Assembly: GCF_025420585.1 (NCBI RefSeq)
Contig: NZ_JAOEGB010000010.1
Location: 186,001-250,000 of the forward strand
DNA: 64,000 nt
Reading direction: 5' to 3'
Source: Planotetraspora sp. A-T 1434
Lineage (GTDB): Bacteria > Actinomycetota > Actinomycetes > Streptosporangiales > Streptosporangiaceae
Both the position numbers and the translations under genes were made by a program. Below are positions 8,464 to 16,450 of this stretch, piece after piece (positions within the stretch are counted from its first letter, which is position 1; the number at the start of each line of letters is the position of its first letter). The notes under the pieces were generated by a model. The model had not been told where the DNA came from, did not search any database, and worked only from the letters and a program-made list of their open reading frames with translations.

Positions 8464-8898
8464 AACGCGGCCTCCTCCCACAGGACCATGTCTCCGTTGC
8501 CCAGAGTGCGGTGAGAGATCGTGACGCTTGTCTGTCTCCGTACGCCAGGTCGGCTGGATTATCGGACGGGCCTCTCAAGGTCTCCGTACGGCGGGCTCTC
8601 GCGAGATTGTCTCCTCGGGCGGAGCCGGCCGCCTTTCGTCCACGAGCACTACGGTAGCACTAGAATTGAACGACTCAAGTAAAAGAATCGTCCCAGTCTT
8701 GCGTCGTGGAGCATAGATTCCGCGGGGGGTGTCCTCGAAGAAGACATGCCGCCCCGGAAGGGCGGGGAACTCGTGCGCCGGGCTGATCGTTGGAGCGGGT
8801 GGTGGAGTGGCGAGATCCCTTGCCGGGGCCGTCACGCCCCGGGCACCATCCCGATATGAGCCGCGCAAGAGGCTGAGAAGTCGCGTCCTGGAGGCACG
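8464..8898. other. divergent intergenic region (kinase / Bax1-I)
   Basis: 435 bp without a convincing gene; a minus-strand frame at 8575-8868 has a poor composition and no family look. The most AT-rich part (about 8650-8720, ACTAGAATTGAACGACTCA) is the likely location of the divergent promoters, and on the minus strand TTGAGT could be a -35 element. The Bax1-I gene has a good ribosome site (GGAGG) just before its ATG. Confidence 0.5.
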
Positions 8899-9684
8899 AT
8901 GGAGAGCAGGAACCCCATATTCAGCCGGCGTGGGACGGCCGGTCAGCAGACATGGTCCACGCCGACGCCGAGCGTGCAGCAGCTGAACGACATGTACGGC
9001 ACGCCGTCGTACGCGCCGCCGTCCGAGCGGACGATGACGATCGACGACGTCGTCGTGCGTGGCTTCATGACACTCGGCACGCTGGTCGTGTCCGCGGCCC
9101 TGTCGTGGTACTTCGACCTCGGCATAGTGATCGGCGGGCTGGCGGCGATCGTCGGCCTCGTGCTCGGACTGATCGTCTCCTTCCGCCAGAGCACGAACCC
9201 GGTTCTCATTCTCGGCTACGCCGTCTGCTACGGCATCGCCATCGGCGCGCTGAGCCAGGCGTATGAGGCCCGGTTCAACGGCATCGTCCTGCAGGCCGTC
9301 CTCGGCACGATGGTCGCCTTCGGCGGCACCTTGGCCGTCTACGCGCTGAAGATCTTCCGGCCCACGCCGAAGTTCACCAAGTTCGTGATCGCGGCCGGCT
9401 TCGGCGCCCTTGGACTCCTGCTCATCAACTGGATCGCGAGCATCTTCGTCACGGGCGGCCTCGGCCTGCGGACGGACAGCCCCATCGGCTGGATCTTCAG
9501 CGTGGCGATGATCCTGCTGGGCTGCTTCTTCCTGCTCCTCGACTTCAGCGAGATCGAGCGGAGCGCGCGGGCCGGCGTTCCGGAGCGCTACTCCTGGCTG
9601 ATGGCGTTCGGCCTGACGCTGAGCCTGGTCTGGCTCTACCTGGAGATCCTCCGGTTCATCAGCTACTTCACGAACAACGACTAG
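8899..9684 (+). CDS. Bax inhibitor-1/YccA family membrane protein
   Basis: 261 aa with a soluble N-terminal 55 residues and then seven hydrophobic segments (for example TLGTLVVSAALSWYFDLGIV and WLMAFGLTLSLVWLYLEILR), the layout of actinobacterial Bax1-I/YccA proteins. The conserved acidic residues near the last helices (DFSEIERSARAGVP) resemble the family's pH/Ca-sensing di-acid region. Homologues are Ca2+ leak channels or protease-associated proteins; the physiological role in actinobacteria is not settled. Single gene, followed by a strong terminator. Confidence 0.88.
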   Translation: MESRNPIFSRRGTAGQQTWSTPTPSVQQLNDMYGTPSYAPPSERTMTIDDVVVRGFMTLGTLVVSAALSWYFDLGIVIGGLAAIVGLVLGLIVSFRQSTNPVLILGYAVCYGIAIGALSQAYEARFNGIVLQAVLGTMVAFGGTLAVYALKIFRPTPKFTKFVIAAGFGALGLLLINWIASIFVTGGLGLRTDSPIGWIFSVAMILLGCFFLLLDFSEIERSARAGVPERYSWLMAFGLTLSLVWLYLEILRFISYFTNND

Positions 9685-9698
9685 CGTCCGTCTCCGGA

Positions 9699-9733
9699 AA
9701 GAGCGCTCCTCCTCGCCGAAGAGCGCTCTTTTT
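9699..9733 (+). terminator. Rho-independent terminator after the Bax1-I gene
   Basis: Perfect 10-bp arms AAGAGCGCTC (9699-9708) and GAGCGCTCTT (9721-9730), a 12-base loop, and a run of five Ts at 9729-9733. This is the clearest classical terminator in the window. Confidence 0.9.
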
Positions 9734-9873
9734 GTGCGCTATAGCAGGACATCGCGGCTCCGCGCGTAAATTTTGATCAACTTAACGTAACGAATCGATG
9801 TCTGCCAGGGTCTTGTCAATCACGGGCGCGTGATGCACTGTGACACAAAGCAGCCTTATCCGTGGAGGTGCCC

Positions 9874-10092
9874 ATGTCGTTGAACCACTCACCGGAGACA
9901 CAGAACAAGCTGATCGCACGCGTCCCGTCCATCACCGGCCGCGACCTCCCAGAGTGGTTCCAAGCCATCGACAACGGCCCATCGTTCCTGCGGTGCGAAG
10001 AGAGGGCCAACTGGCTCGCCGACGAGCACGGGCTGAGCCACGGCTACGCCGCCGCCATCGTTCTCGAGCACGAACGGCGCCGTCGCTTCTGA
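9874..10092 (+). CDS. DUF4287 domain protein
   Basis: 72 aa from ATG 9874, which has GGAGGTG 6 bases upstream; an in-frame ATG at 9862 overlaps that site and is less likely. The sequence matches the DUF4287 type of small soluble protein: TGRDLPEWFQ, then LREERANWL-like and LSHGYAAAIVLEHERRRRF. The family is widespread in actinobacteria; its function is unknown and no partner is obvious here. Confidence 0.8.
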   Translation: MSLNHSPETQNKLIARVPSITGRDLPEWFQAIDNGPSFLRCEERANWLADEHGLSHGYAAAIVLEHERRRRF

Positions 10093-10135
10093 CGACACAG
10101 CTTCTAGCGACACAACGGACACAGACGACGCACTC

Positions 10136-10162
10136 GCGCCCGCGCCGCACCGGTGCGGGCGC
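10136..10162 (+). terminator. hairpin between DUF4287 and PPOX genes
   Basis: GCGCCCGC (10136-10143) and GCGGGCGC (10155-10162) form a perfect 8-bp stem over an 11-base loop, with no T-run. It likely ends DUF4287 transcription and is 11 bp before the next ATG. Confidence 0.55.
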
Positions 10163-10173
10163 ATCATTGTCTT

Positions 10174-10584
10174 ATGGATCTCGATAAGGCGCGTGCGTTC
10201 GTCAGGGACAACCACCGCGCGGTCATGCTGACCTGGCACGCCGACGGGCGGCCGCAGATGTCCCCGGTGACCGTGGGCCTCGACAAAGACGGATATGTCG
10301 TCATTAGCAGCCGTGAGACGGCGATCAAGACCCGCAACAGCCGCAAGAACCCCCAGGTGCACCTGACGGTGATGACCGACGCCTTCTACGGCCCGTGGAT
10401 CTACATCGAGGGCCAGGCGGAGATCATCTCGCTGCCGGAGGCGATGGACCAGCTGGTCGACTACTACCGGGGCATCAGCGGCGAGCATCCGGACTGGGAC
10501 GACTACCGCGCGGCGATGGTCCGGGACAAGCGGGTCATCATCCGCGTCACCCCCACCCGCGCCGGCCCCGACTACCAGGGCTGA
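10174..10584 (+). CDS. PPOX-class F420/FMN-binding oxidoreductase
   Basis: 136 aa from ATG 10174 (MDLDKARAFVRDNHRAVMLT); the frame is open to 10153 but the upstream codons overlap the hairpin. It has the split beta-barrel flavin-binding fold: AVMLTWHADGRPQMSPVTV near the N-terminus and KTRNSRKNPQVHLTVM in the middle, typical of TIGR03618-like F420-dependent PPOX proteins. Members reduce diverse substrates with F420H2 or bind FMN; which applies here cannot be read. No clear ribosome site, so the mRNA may be nearly leaderless. Confidence 0.82.
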   Translation: MDLDKARAFVRDNHRAVMLTWHADGRPQMSPVTVGLDKDGYVVISSRETAIKTRNSRKNPQVHLTVMTDAFYGPWIYIEGQAEIISLPEAMDQLVDYYRGISGEHPDWDDYRAAMVRDKRVIIRVTPTRAGPDYQG

Positions 10585-10625
10585 TCCCGCCCCGCCGTGG
10601 TGGTGATTCCCGCCCCACCATGGTG

Positions 10626-10754
10626 GTGATCATGCACACCTTCCCCCGCACCTCACTCAACCAGCCTCTTGTTGGTGCGCGATCATGCACGAGCATGATC
10701 ACGGCCAGGGTTGGGCCGGTGAGGGTGGCCGTCCAGGAACTTGTGCATGATCAC
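10626..10754. repeat. 53-bp periodic inverted array B
   Basis: Forward GTGATCATGCA copies start at 10626 and 10679 (one mismatch), 53 bp apart. Reverse copies end at 10702 (one mismatch) and 10754, 52 bp apart. The inner pair forms a compact palindrome, GATCATGC-ACGA-GCATGATC at 10681-10700. The dyad is near 10690. A further GTGTGATCAC at 10766-10775 is off-period. The array fills the gap between the convergent PPOX and thiolase genes. Confidence 0.88.
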
Positions 10755-10821
10755 CACCAGTGGGTGTGTGATCACCACCCGTGGAGGGGGCGCTGGGATC
10801 CCGCCGGAACAGAACGAGCTG

Positions 10822-12042
10822 CTAGGACAGGCGCTCCAGGACCATGGCCATGCCCTGGCCGCCGCCGACGCACATGGTCTCCAGGCCGATCGACTTGTCG
10901 TGGAACCGGAGGCTGTTGAGGAGCGTCGAGGTGATGCGCGCCCCGGTCATGCCGAACGGGTGCCCCACCGCGATCGCGCCGCCGTTCACGTTGAGCCGGT
11001 CGAGGTCGATGCCGAGCTCCTGGTAGGACGGGATGACCTGGGCGGCGAACGCCTCGTTGATCTCGACGAGGTCGATGTCGCCGATGGACATCCCGGCCCG
11101 GGCGAGCGCCTGCTTCGACGCCTCGACCGGCCCGAGGCCCATGATCTCGGGGGAGAGGCCCGTGACGCCGGTCGAGACGATCCGCGCCAGCGGGGTGATG
11201 CCCAGCTCGGCCGCCTTGGTGTCGCTCATCACAATCACGGCGGCGGCGCCGTCGTTCAGCGGGCAGCAGTTACCCGCGGTGACCGTGCCGTCAGGGCGGA
11301 AGACCGGCTTGAGCTGGGACACCGCCTCGTAGGTCGTGCCGGCCCGCGGGCCGTCGTCCTTGCTCACCACCGTGCCGTCGGGCAGGGTCACCGGCGTGAT
11401 GTCGCTCTCCCAGAAGCCGTTGGCGATGGCCTTCTCCGCCAGGTTCTGCGACCGCACACCGAACTCGTCCTGCTCCTGCCGCGAGATGCCCTTCAGCGCG
11501 GCGACGTTCTCCGCCGTCTGGCCCATGGCGATGTAGACGTCCGGCAGCGCGCCGTCCTCGCGCGGGTCGTGCCAGACCGGCGCGCCGCCCTCCGCCGCCT
11601 TGTCGGTGCGGCCCTTGGCGTCCAGGAAGACCGGGTTCGTCGTTCCTGGCAGGGAGTCGGAGTTCCCCGTGACGAACCGGGACACCGTCTCCACGCCGGC
11701 GGAGATGAACACGTCGCCCTCGCCCGCCCTGATCGCGTGGAACGCCATCCGGGTCGTCTGCAGCGACGACGAGCAGTAGCGGGTGATCGTGGTGCCGGGC
11801 ACGTTGTCCAGGCCGAGCAGCACGGACACGACCCGGCCCATGTTGTAGCCCTGCTCGCCGCCCGGTAGACCGCAGCCCAGCATGAGGTCGTCCACGTCGT
11901 TCGGGTCGAGTTGCGGCACCTTGGCGAGCGCGGCGCGGATCATCTGGGCGGTCAGGTCGTCGGGACGGATGTCCTTCAGCGATCCCTTGAAGGCGCGGCC
12001 GATCGGCGAACGCGCGGTCGCCACGATCACTGCCTCGGGCAT
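10822..12042 (-). CDS. thiolase (acetyl-CoA C-acyltransferase)
   Basis: 406 aa from ATG 12042 (MPEAVIVATARSPIG), preceded by AGGAGAG; the longer open frame to 12324 lacks thiolase similarity. Thiolases cleave 3-ketoacyl-CoA to acetyl-CoA plus a shortened acyl-CoA, or run the reverse condensation. Nucleophile Cys90 lies in ITRYCSSSLQ, the GHPFGMTGAR motif gives the catalytic His, and CVGGGQG near the C-terminus gives the second Cys. All three are present. No other beta-oxidation gene is adjacent, so the substrate range (fatty acid or sterol side chain) is open. Confidence 0.92.
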   Translation of the reverse strand: MPEAVIVATARSPIGRAFKGSLKDIRPDDLTAQMIRAALAKVPQLDPNDVDDLMLGCGLPGGEQGYNMGRVVSVLLGLDNVPGTTITRYCSSSLQTTRMAFHAIRAGEGDVFISAGVETVSRFVTGNSDSLPGTTNPVFLDAKGRTDKAAEGGAPVWHDPREDGALPDVYIAMGQTAENVAALKGISRQEQDEFGVRSQNLAEKAIANGFWESDITPVTLPDGTVVSKDDGPRAGTTYEAVSQLKPVFRPDGTVTAGNCCPLNDGAAAVIVMSDTKAAELGITPLARIVSTGVTGLSPEIMGLGPVEASKQALARAGMSIGDIDLVEINEAFAAQVIPSYQELGIDLDRLNVNGGAIAVGHPFGMTGARITSTLLNSLRFHDKSIGLETMCVGGGQGMAMVLERLS

Positions 12043-12299
12043 GTCACTCTCCTGCCTGGTTTCCGGCCACCACGCGCAGAGTTCGGGCGGCCCTCCTCCG
12101 CAGGAGGTTACCCCTCGGTACGGCTCCCGCCACGCCCAGGCCCCCACAAAACAGAACTTTGTACCGGAGACGTGAAATTGCTTCTCCGAGGCCCACCAGT
12201 TGCGAGGGGCGCGGCTGTGTCTGGACTGAGAGCGCCCGGAGCGAGGAACGAGTGAGGACGCGACGAGGGAAGACGCGGCCTCAAGGGCGCCCCGAGCCC

Positions 12300-12318
12300 G
12301 CCTCGCCGAAGGCGAGGC
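12300..12318 (-). terminator. hairpin downstream of the PQQ-propeller gene
   Basis: GCCTCGCC-GAA-GGCGAGGC is a perfect 8-bp stem with a 3-base loop, 13 bp past the minus-strand gene's stop. No T-run. The rest of 12043-12331 (289 bp) shows no gene. Confidence 0.55.
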
Positions 12319-12331
12319 AATCAAACACTGC

Positions 12332-13726
12332 TCAGCCGTACATGCCGGGGGTGGTGGCGGTGCCGTCGTTGACGGCGTGCAGGGCGCCCTTCTCGTCGCG
12401 CCAGAGGCGCCAGCCGTTCTGGCTGCCGGTGAACCAGGCGGGCGGGGCCGTGGAGGAGTCGATCCGCCTTCCGGTGGCGAGGTCGAATTCGCAGAGCGCG
12501 GCGATGGAGTAGAACCCGGGGGTCATCCCCGTGAGCGACAGGGGCTTGGGGTCGGTCACGCAGAACGACCAGCCGCTGGCGCCCTTCACCGGGGTGGGCT
12601 CGCCGGTCGTCAGGTCGAATGCGGTGCCGGGTGCGCCACGCTTGAGGAAGCCCAGTTTGTCCATGGCGTTCGGGAAGGCGAGCCACCAGCCCGAGCCGGG
12701 GACCTGGGTGGGCGTGATCTGCCCGAGGACGCGCCCGGTCTCTCCGTCGAGGCGGGCGAACCCGCCGTACTGGCCCTGCTCGTCGACCGGCCGGACCACG
12801 GGCGCGAACGCCGGGTTGCCGCTGGGGTAGACGCGGACGACCGAGGGGCGCATCCAGTCGACCACGCCGTCGTTGAGCTGTACGGAGAACAGGCCGAATG
12901 TCGAGGTCTGCTTGGTCTGGGGGTTGGTGTAGGGGGCGACGTAGCCCACCAGATTGTCCCCGGTCGAGCCGAAGGCCCATCCTCCCGACAGGTCGACGCC
13001 GGGGCCGAGCGCCTGCTCGATCGGGAGCTGCCAGATGACCTTGCCGTTCTTCAGCGAGTGGGCCTCCAGCACGGGGTGGGAGGCGAGCCGGAGCATGACG
13101 ACGCGGGTGGGATCGGACCATTCCACCTCGGCGATGCCGGGCAGGTTCCACAGGGTCTTACCGGTCTGGGGCTCCAGGACGACGAGGCGGGCCGACGAGA
13201 GCGCGGTGTTCTCGGACAGGCAGACGTACGGCCCGCAGCGCTGGGGCCCGAAGGTCGACTCGATGGGCCGGGTCCACCGCTGCCGCCCGGTGCGGGCGTC
13301 TCGGGCGACCAGCGTCGCCTTCCATTTGCCCGCCGAGCCGGTCGCCGAGCTCGCCCCCGCCTTGGCGGGGTCGACCGCAACGACGACGGCCTGCCCGGTC
13401 CCGGTCCCGGTCTCGACGGTCGCGGGGGCCTGCACGCCCATGCCGGGGAGCCGCCCGACCATCGTCGCGGGGGAGGACCAGAGCTTCCTGCCGGTGGACA
13501 GGTCGAGGGCGACGGTCTCCAGGGTGCCGCCCGACGTCATCGAGGTCGCCGCCGCGACGCCGGCGGCCGCGGTGGCCCGGCTGACGGCGTTCACCTGGGC
13601 GTTCTGCCAGGCCCGCTGGGCGTCGTCGTGGGCGGCGTCACTGCCGGAACAGCCGGTGAGGACGCCGCCGGAGACGAGGGTCGCCGCGGCGAGCGCCAGA
13701 GCGGGTTTCGCGTGAGGCCGTGTCAT
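12332..13726 (-). CDS. lipoprotein with PQQ-like beta-propeller repeats
   Basis: 464 aa from ATG 13726, preceded by TAGGAGTG. The N-terminus is a lipoprotein signal with lipobox LTGC (ALALAAATLVSGGVLTGCSGS). After a helical linker, the protein shows repeated propeller blades of the form TGRKLWSSPA, TGRQRWTRP, TGKTLWNLPG and NGKVIWQLP. These are typical of PQQ/quinoprotein-like propellers that act as extracellular binding or scaffold domains, often without PQQ. Role unknown. It is separate from the SGNH hydrolase gene 48 bp upstream in the same direction and could share its mRNA. Confidence 0.82.
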   Translation of the reverse strand: MTRPHAKPALALAAATLVSGGVLTGCSGSDAAHDDAQRAWQNAQVNAVSRATAAAGVAAATSMTSGGTLETVALDLSTGRKLWSSPATMVGRLPGMGVQAPATVETGTGTGQAVVVAVDPAKAGASSATGSAGKWKATLVARDARTGRQRWTRPIESTFGPQRCGPYVCLSENTALSSARLVVLEPQTGKTLWNLPGIAEVEWSDPTRVVMLRLASHPVLEAHSLKNGKVIWQLPIEQALGPGVDLSGGWAFGSTGDNLVGYVAPYTNPQTKQTSTFGLFSVQLNDGVVDWMRPSVVRVYPSGNPAFAPVVRPVDEQGQYGGFARLDGETGRVLGQITPTQVPGSGWWLAFPNAMDKLGFLKRGAPGTAFDLTTGEPTPVKGASGWSFCVTDPKPLSLTGMTPGFYSIAALCEFDLATGRRIDSSTAPPAWFTGSQNGWRLWRDEKGALHAVNDGTATTPGMYG

Positions 13727-13773
13727 GTCACTCCTACAGGGGGTGATGGACAGGCCGCGAAGGGTGACCGGCT

Positions 13774-14748
13774 CTAGCCGCTCGGCATCGGCCCAGGTCT
13801 CCGGCGAAGCAGCGCCGCCCATCGTCCATGGGGGCCGACCGCCCGGCCGGCGACGCGGGTCGCGGTGACCTCGGTGCCGGGTTCCTCCACGGCCATTGCC
13901 GCCAGAAGGTATTGCGATCCTTCGACGCGCGCGGGTTCCGGCTCGGGCCACAACTCCAACGCAGCGCATACAGACGGTAGCACTGCGTACGCGGCTTGTA
14001 GGTAACCTCGGGCAGATGGATGAAAACGATCAGGTCCGAACATCTCGGCCGGGTTGGTCTCGAACTCCGGTCCGAGGAGGTCGGCGAAGGCCACCGTCCT
14101 GCCGCCCGCGTCGATGACCGCGACGGTCTGCGCGGCCGCGAGCTGGCGCGACCATCGACGGCTGACCCAGCGCAGCGGCTGCGGGAGGGGCCTGACGGTC
14201 CCGAGGTCGGGGCAGGTCCCGACGACGACCTCCGCCCCCTCGTCGCGGAGCCTCCGCACGGCCTTCTGCAGGTGCCGTACGGCACGGGCCGGGGGGGTCG
14301 CGGTCGTGACGTCGTTGGCGCCGACGAAGACGACGGCGATCTCCGGCCGGGACTCGATGGCCTTGTCCACCTGGACCCCCAGGTCGGCGGAGGCCGCGCC
14401 GGACTGGCCGAGGACGCTGAGCCGTACCGGACGCTCGGCGACGGCGGCGAGGCCGCGCGCGATGATCACTGCCGGGGTGTCGGCCGGGTCGGTCAGGCCG
14501 AGCCCGACGGAGGTGGAGTCCCCGAGCACCACCATGCGGATCGGCTCGCCGGGGAAGTCGCCGTAGAGCCCGTCGGCCGGCGGGCCGTCCAGGCCGTGCG
14601 GCTGCCCGACGATCCTGCGGGCGACCATGGCCTCGGCCCTGAGCAGGCCGTACGTGACGGCTCCCAACGCGGTCAGGCCGCCTCCACCCAGTGCGGCGGC
14701 GGTGGCGATGCGGCGGGCGGCGCGCGCCGCGCCGGACGTCCAGATCAC
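13774..14748 (-). CDS. SGNH/GDSL-family hydrolase, membrane-anchored
   Basis: 324 aa from GTG 14748 after a GGGGGAGAG ribosome site. Residues 15-38 are hydrophobic, probably a membrane anchor. The GDSL block is VVLGDSTSVGLG with nucleophile Ser78, the Gly block is LGQSG (113-117), block III is VGANDV with Asn145, and the catalytic pair is Asp240/His243 in DRFHPS. All four SGNH residues are present, so it should be an active esterase or lipase on a cell-surface substrate. Divergent from cbs. Confidence 0.88.
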   Translation of the reverse strand: MIWTSGAARAARRIATAAALGGGGLTALGAVTYGLLRAEAMVARRIVGQPHGLDGPPADGLYGDFPGEPIRMVVLGDSTSVGLGLTDPADTPAVIIARGLAAVAERPVRLSVLGQSGAASADLGVQVDKAIESRPEIAVVFVGANDVTTATPPARAVRHLQKAVRRLRDEGAEVVVGTCPDLGTVRPLPQPLRWVSRRWSRQLAAAQTVAVIDAGGRTVAFADLLGPEFETNPAEMFGPDRFHPSARGYLQAAYAVLPSVCAALELWPEPEPARVEGSQYLLAAMAVEEPGTEVTATRVAGRAVGPHGRWAALLRRRPGPMPSG

Positions 14749-14865
14749 CCGCTCTCCCCCCGTGACGGTACGGTTTGAAATGAGAATCAGCCGGTCCCGG
14801 CCACCCCCACGGGATCGGCGGCCGGCAGGCTGACAAAGCTTAAGTTAACCAAGGTGGTCTTCGCG

Positions 14866-16236
14866 GTGCGCGTACACGACTCGCTGATCGAGCTGATGGG
14901 CAACACCCCGCTCGTCCGGCTGCGCAAGGTGGTGGCGGGCGCGCCCGCCCAGGTGCTGGCCAAGGTGGAGTACTTCAATCCGGGCGGTTCGGTGAAGGAC
15001 CGGATCGCGGTGCGGATGATCGAGGCCGCCGAGCGGAGCGGCGCTCTCAAGCCCGGTGGCACGATCGTCGAGCCCACCTCGGGCAACACCGGTGTGGGGC
15101 TGGCGATCGTCGCGCAGGAGAAGGGCTATCGCTGCCTGTTCGTCTGCCCGGACAAGGTGGCCCAGGACAAGATCGCCGTGCTCAGAGCGTACGGCGCGGA
15201 GGTCGTGGTGTGCCCGACCGCCGTCTCCCCGGACCACCCGGACTCGTACTACTCGGTCTCCGACCGGCTGGCCCGCGACACGCCCAACGCGTGGAAGCCC
15301 GACCAGTACTCGAACCCCGAGAACCCGGCGAGCCACTACCACTCGACGGGTCCGGAGATCTGGGAGCAGACCGAGGGCAGGGTCACCCACTTCGTCGCCG
15401 GAGTCGGCACGGGCGGCACGATCAGCGGCACCGGCAAGTATCTCAAGGAGGTCTCCGGCGGCCGCGTGAAGGTCATCGGGGCCGACCCGGAGGGCTCGGT
15501 CTACTCGGGCGGCAGCGGCCGTCCCTACCTGGTGGAGGGCGTCGGCGAGGACATCTGGCCGGCGACCTACGACACCACGATCTGCGACGAGATCATCGCG
15601 GTCTCCGACAAGGACTCCTTCGGCATGACCCGCCGCCTCGCCCGCGAGGAGGCCCTGCTCGTCGGCGGCTCGTGCGGCATGGCCGTGGTGGCCGCGCTCC
15701 GAGTCGCCCAGGCCGCCGGGCCGGACGACGTGGTGGTCGTGCTGCTGCCGGACAGCGGCCGGGGCTACCTGTCGAAGATCTTCAACGACGAGTGGATGGC
15801 CGACTACGGCTTCCTCACGACGTCGAGCGACGAGGGCCTGATCGGCGACGTGCTGAGCCGTAAGGCGCCCGGTCTGCCGGAGTTCGTGCACGTCCACCCG
15901 CACGAGTCGGTCGGCACGGCCATCGCCGCCATGCGGGAGTACAGCGTGTCGCAGCTCCCGGTCATGAAGGAGGAGCCGCCCGTCATGGCGGCCGAGGTGG
16001 TCGGCTCGATCGTCGAGCGCGACCTGCTGGAGGGCCTCTACAAGGGGAGGCTGCGCTCGGACGACCCGATCGGCAACCACATGTCCGCGCCGCTTCCCAT
16101 GGTCGGCTCGGGCGAGCCGGTCGCCCGCGCGGTGGAGGCGCTGGAGAAGGCCGACGCCGCCGTGGTGCTCGACGACGGCAAGCCGGTCGGCCTCCTCACC
16201 CGCCAGGACCTGCTGACCTTCCTTGCGGGCCGCTGA
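14866..16236 (+). CDS. cbs: cystathionine beta-synthase
   Basis: 456 aa from GTG 14866 (VRVHDSLIELMGNTPLVRL); AAGGTGG lies 8 bases upstream, so this fits better than the GTG at 14854. It condenses homocysteine with serine to cystathionine. The PLP lysine is Lys44 in NPGGSVKDR, TSGNTG contacts the carboxylate, and GVGTGGTISGTG binds the PLP phosphate. Two CBS (Bateman) motifs fill residues about 330-456, so allosteric control by an adenosyl ligand is possible. No heme-binding N-terminal extension. With the metB-type gene at 19339 it completes reverse transsulfuration. Confidence 0.93.
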   Translation: MRVHDSLIELMGNTPLVRLRKVVAGAPAQVLAKVEYFNPGGSVKDRIAVRMIEAAERSGALKPGGTIVEPTSGNTGVGLAIVAQEKGYRCLFVCPDKVAQDKIAVLRAYGAEVVVCPTAVSPDHPDSYYSVSDRLARDTPNAWKPDQYSNPENPASHYHSTGPEIWEQTEGRVTHFVAGVGTGGTISGTGKYLKEVSGGRVKVIGADPEGSVYSGGSGRPYLVEGVGEDIWPATYDTTICDEIIAVSDKDSFGMTRRLAREEALLVGGSCGMAVVAALRVAQAAGPDDVVVVLLPDSGRGYLSKIFNDEWMADYGFLTTSSDEGLIGDVLSRKAPGLPEFVHVHPHESVGTAIAAMREYSVSQLPVMKEEPPVMAAEVVGSIVERDLLEGLYKGRLRSDDPIGNHMSAPLPMVGSGEPVARAVEALEKADAAVVLDDGKPVGLLTRQDLLTFLAGR

Positions 16237-16251
16237 AGCCGGGCTGAAACG

Positions 16252-16303
16252 TTAGGGAACCTTCCTAACGAACGTTGACATCGTGGTGAGTGCTTGTCAC
16301 GAT
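16252..16303 (+). promoter_or_regulatory. promoter with palindromic operator before the phosphoesterase gene
   Basis: TTAGGGAACCTTCCTAA (16252-16268) is a near-palindrome directly upstream of a perfect -35 box TTGACA (16275-16280). After a 17-bp spacer comes a weak -10 CACGAT (16298-16303). The leader also holds CATCGTG and CACGATG as inverted arms. The palindrome's position next to the -35 fits an activator or repressor of the secreted hydrolase. No regulator is nearby. Confidence 0.55.
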
Positions 16304-16450
16304 GCCGGGTAACGGCTTGGCGCGGCGTCCGTGAGGACGTGACGCGCTCAGTGAGATCTGCCCCGGCCGTTCAGGGAGTGCCCGGCGTCGCGTCGCGCGA
16401 CGTCGGACGCGCCCCGGTCCGCCGTGGACTCTCACCCCCAGGAGACAGCC

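Noticed and set aside
8575-8868. 97-aa minus-strand frame between the sensor kinase and Bax1-I genes.
   Set aside because: Composition lacks coding bias, there is no ribosome site or family similarity, and it covers the probable promoters.
10681-10700. GATCATGC/GCATGATC palindrome looked like an independent operator.
   Set aside because: It is the inner pair of array B, explained by the array's symmetry.
14775-14790. TGAAATGAGAATCA before cbs recalled a Zur/Fur-type box.
   Set aside because: Arms do not pair well, one base is missing from the known spacing, and cbs is not a zinc-uptake gene.
14749-14865. Possible SAM or cobalamin riboswitch before cbs.
   Set aside because: The leader is about 100 bases with no recognisable conserved riboswitch core.
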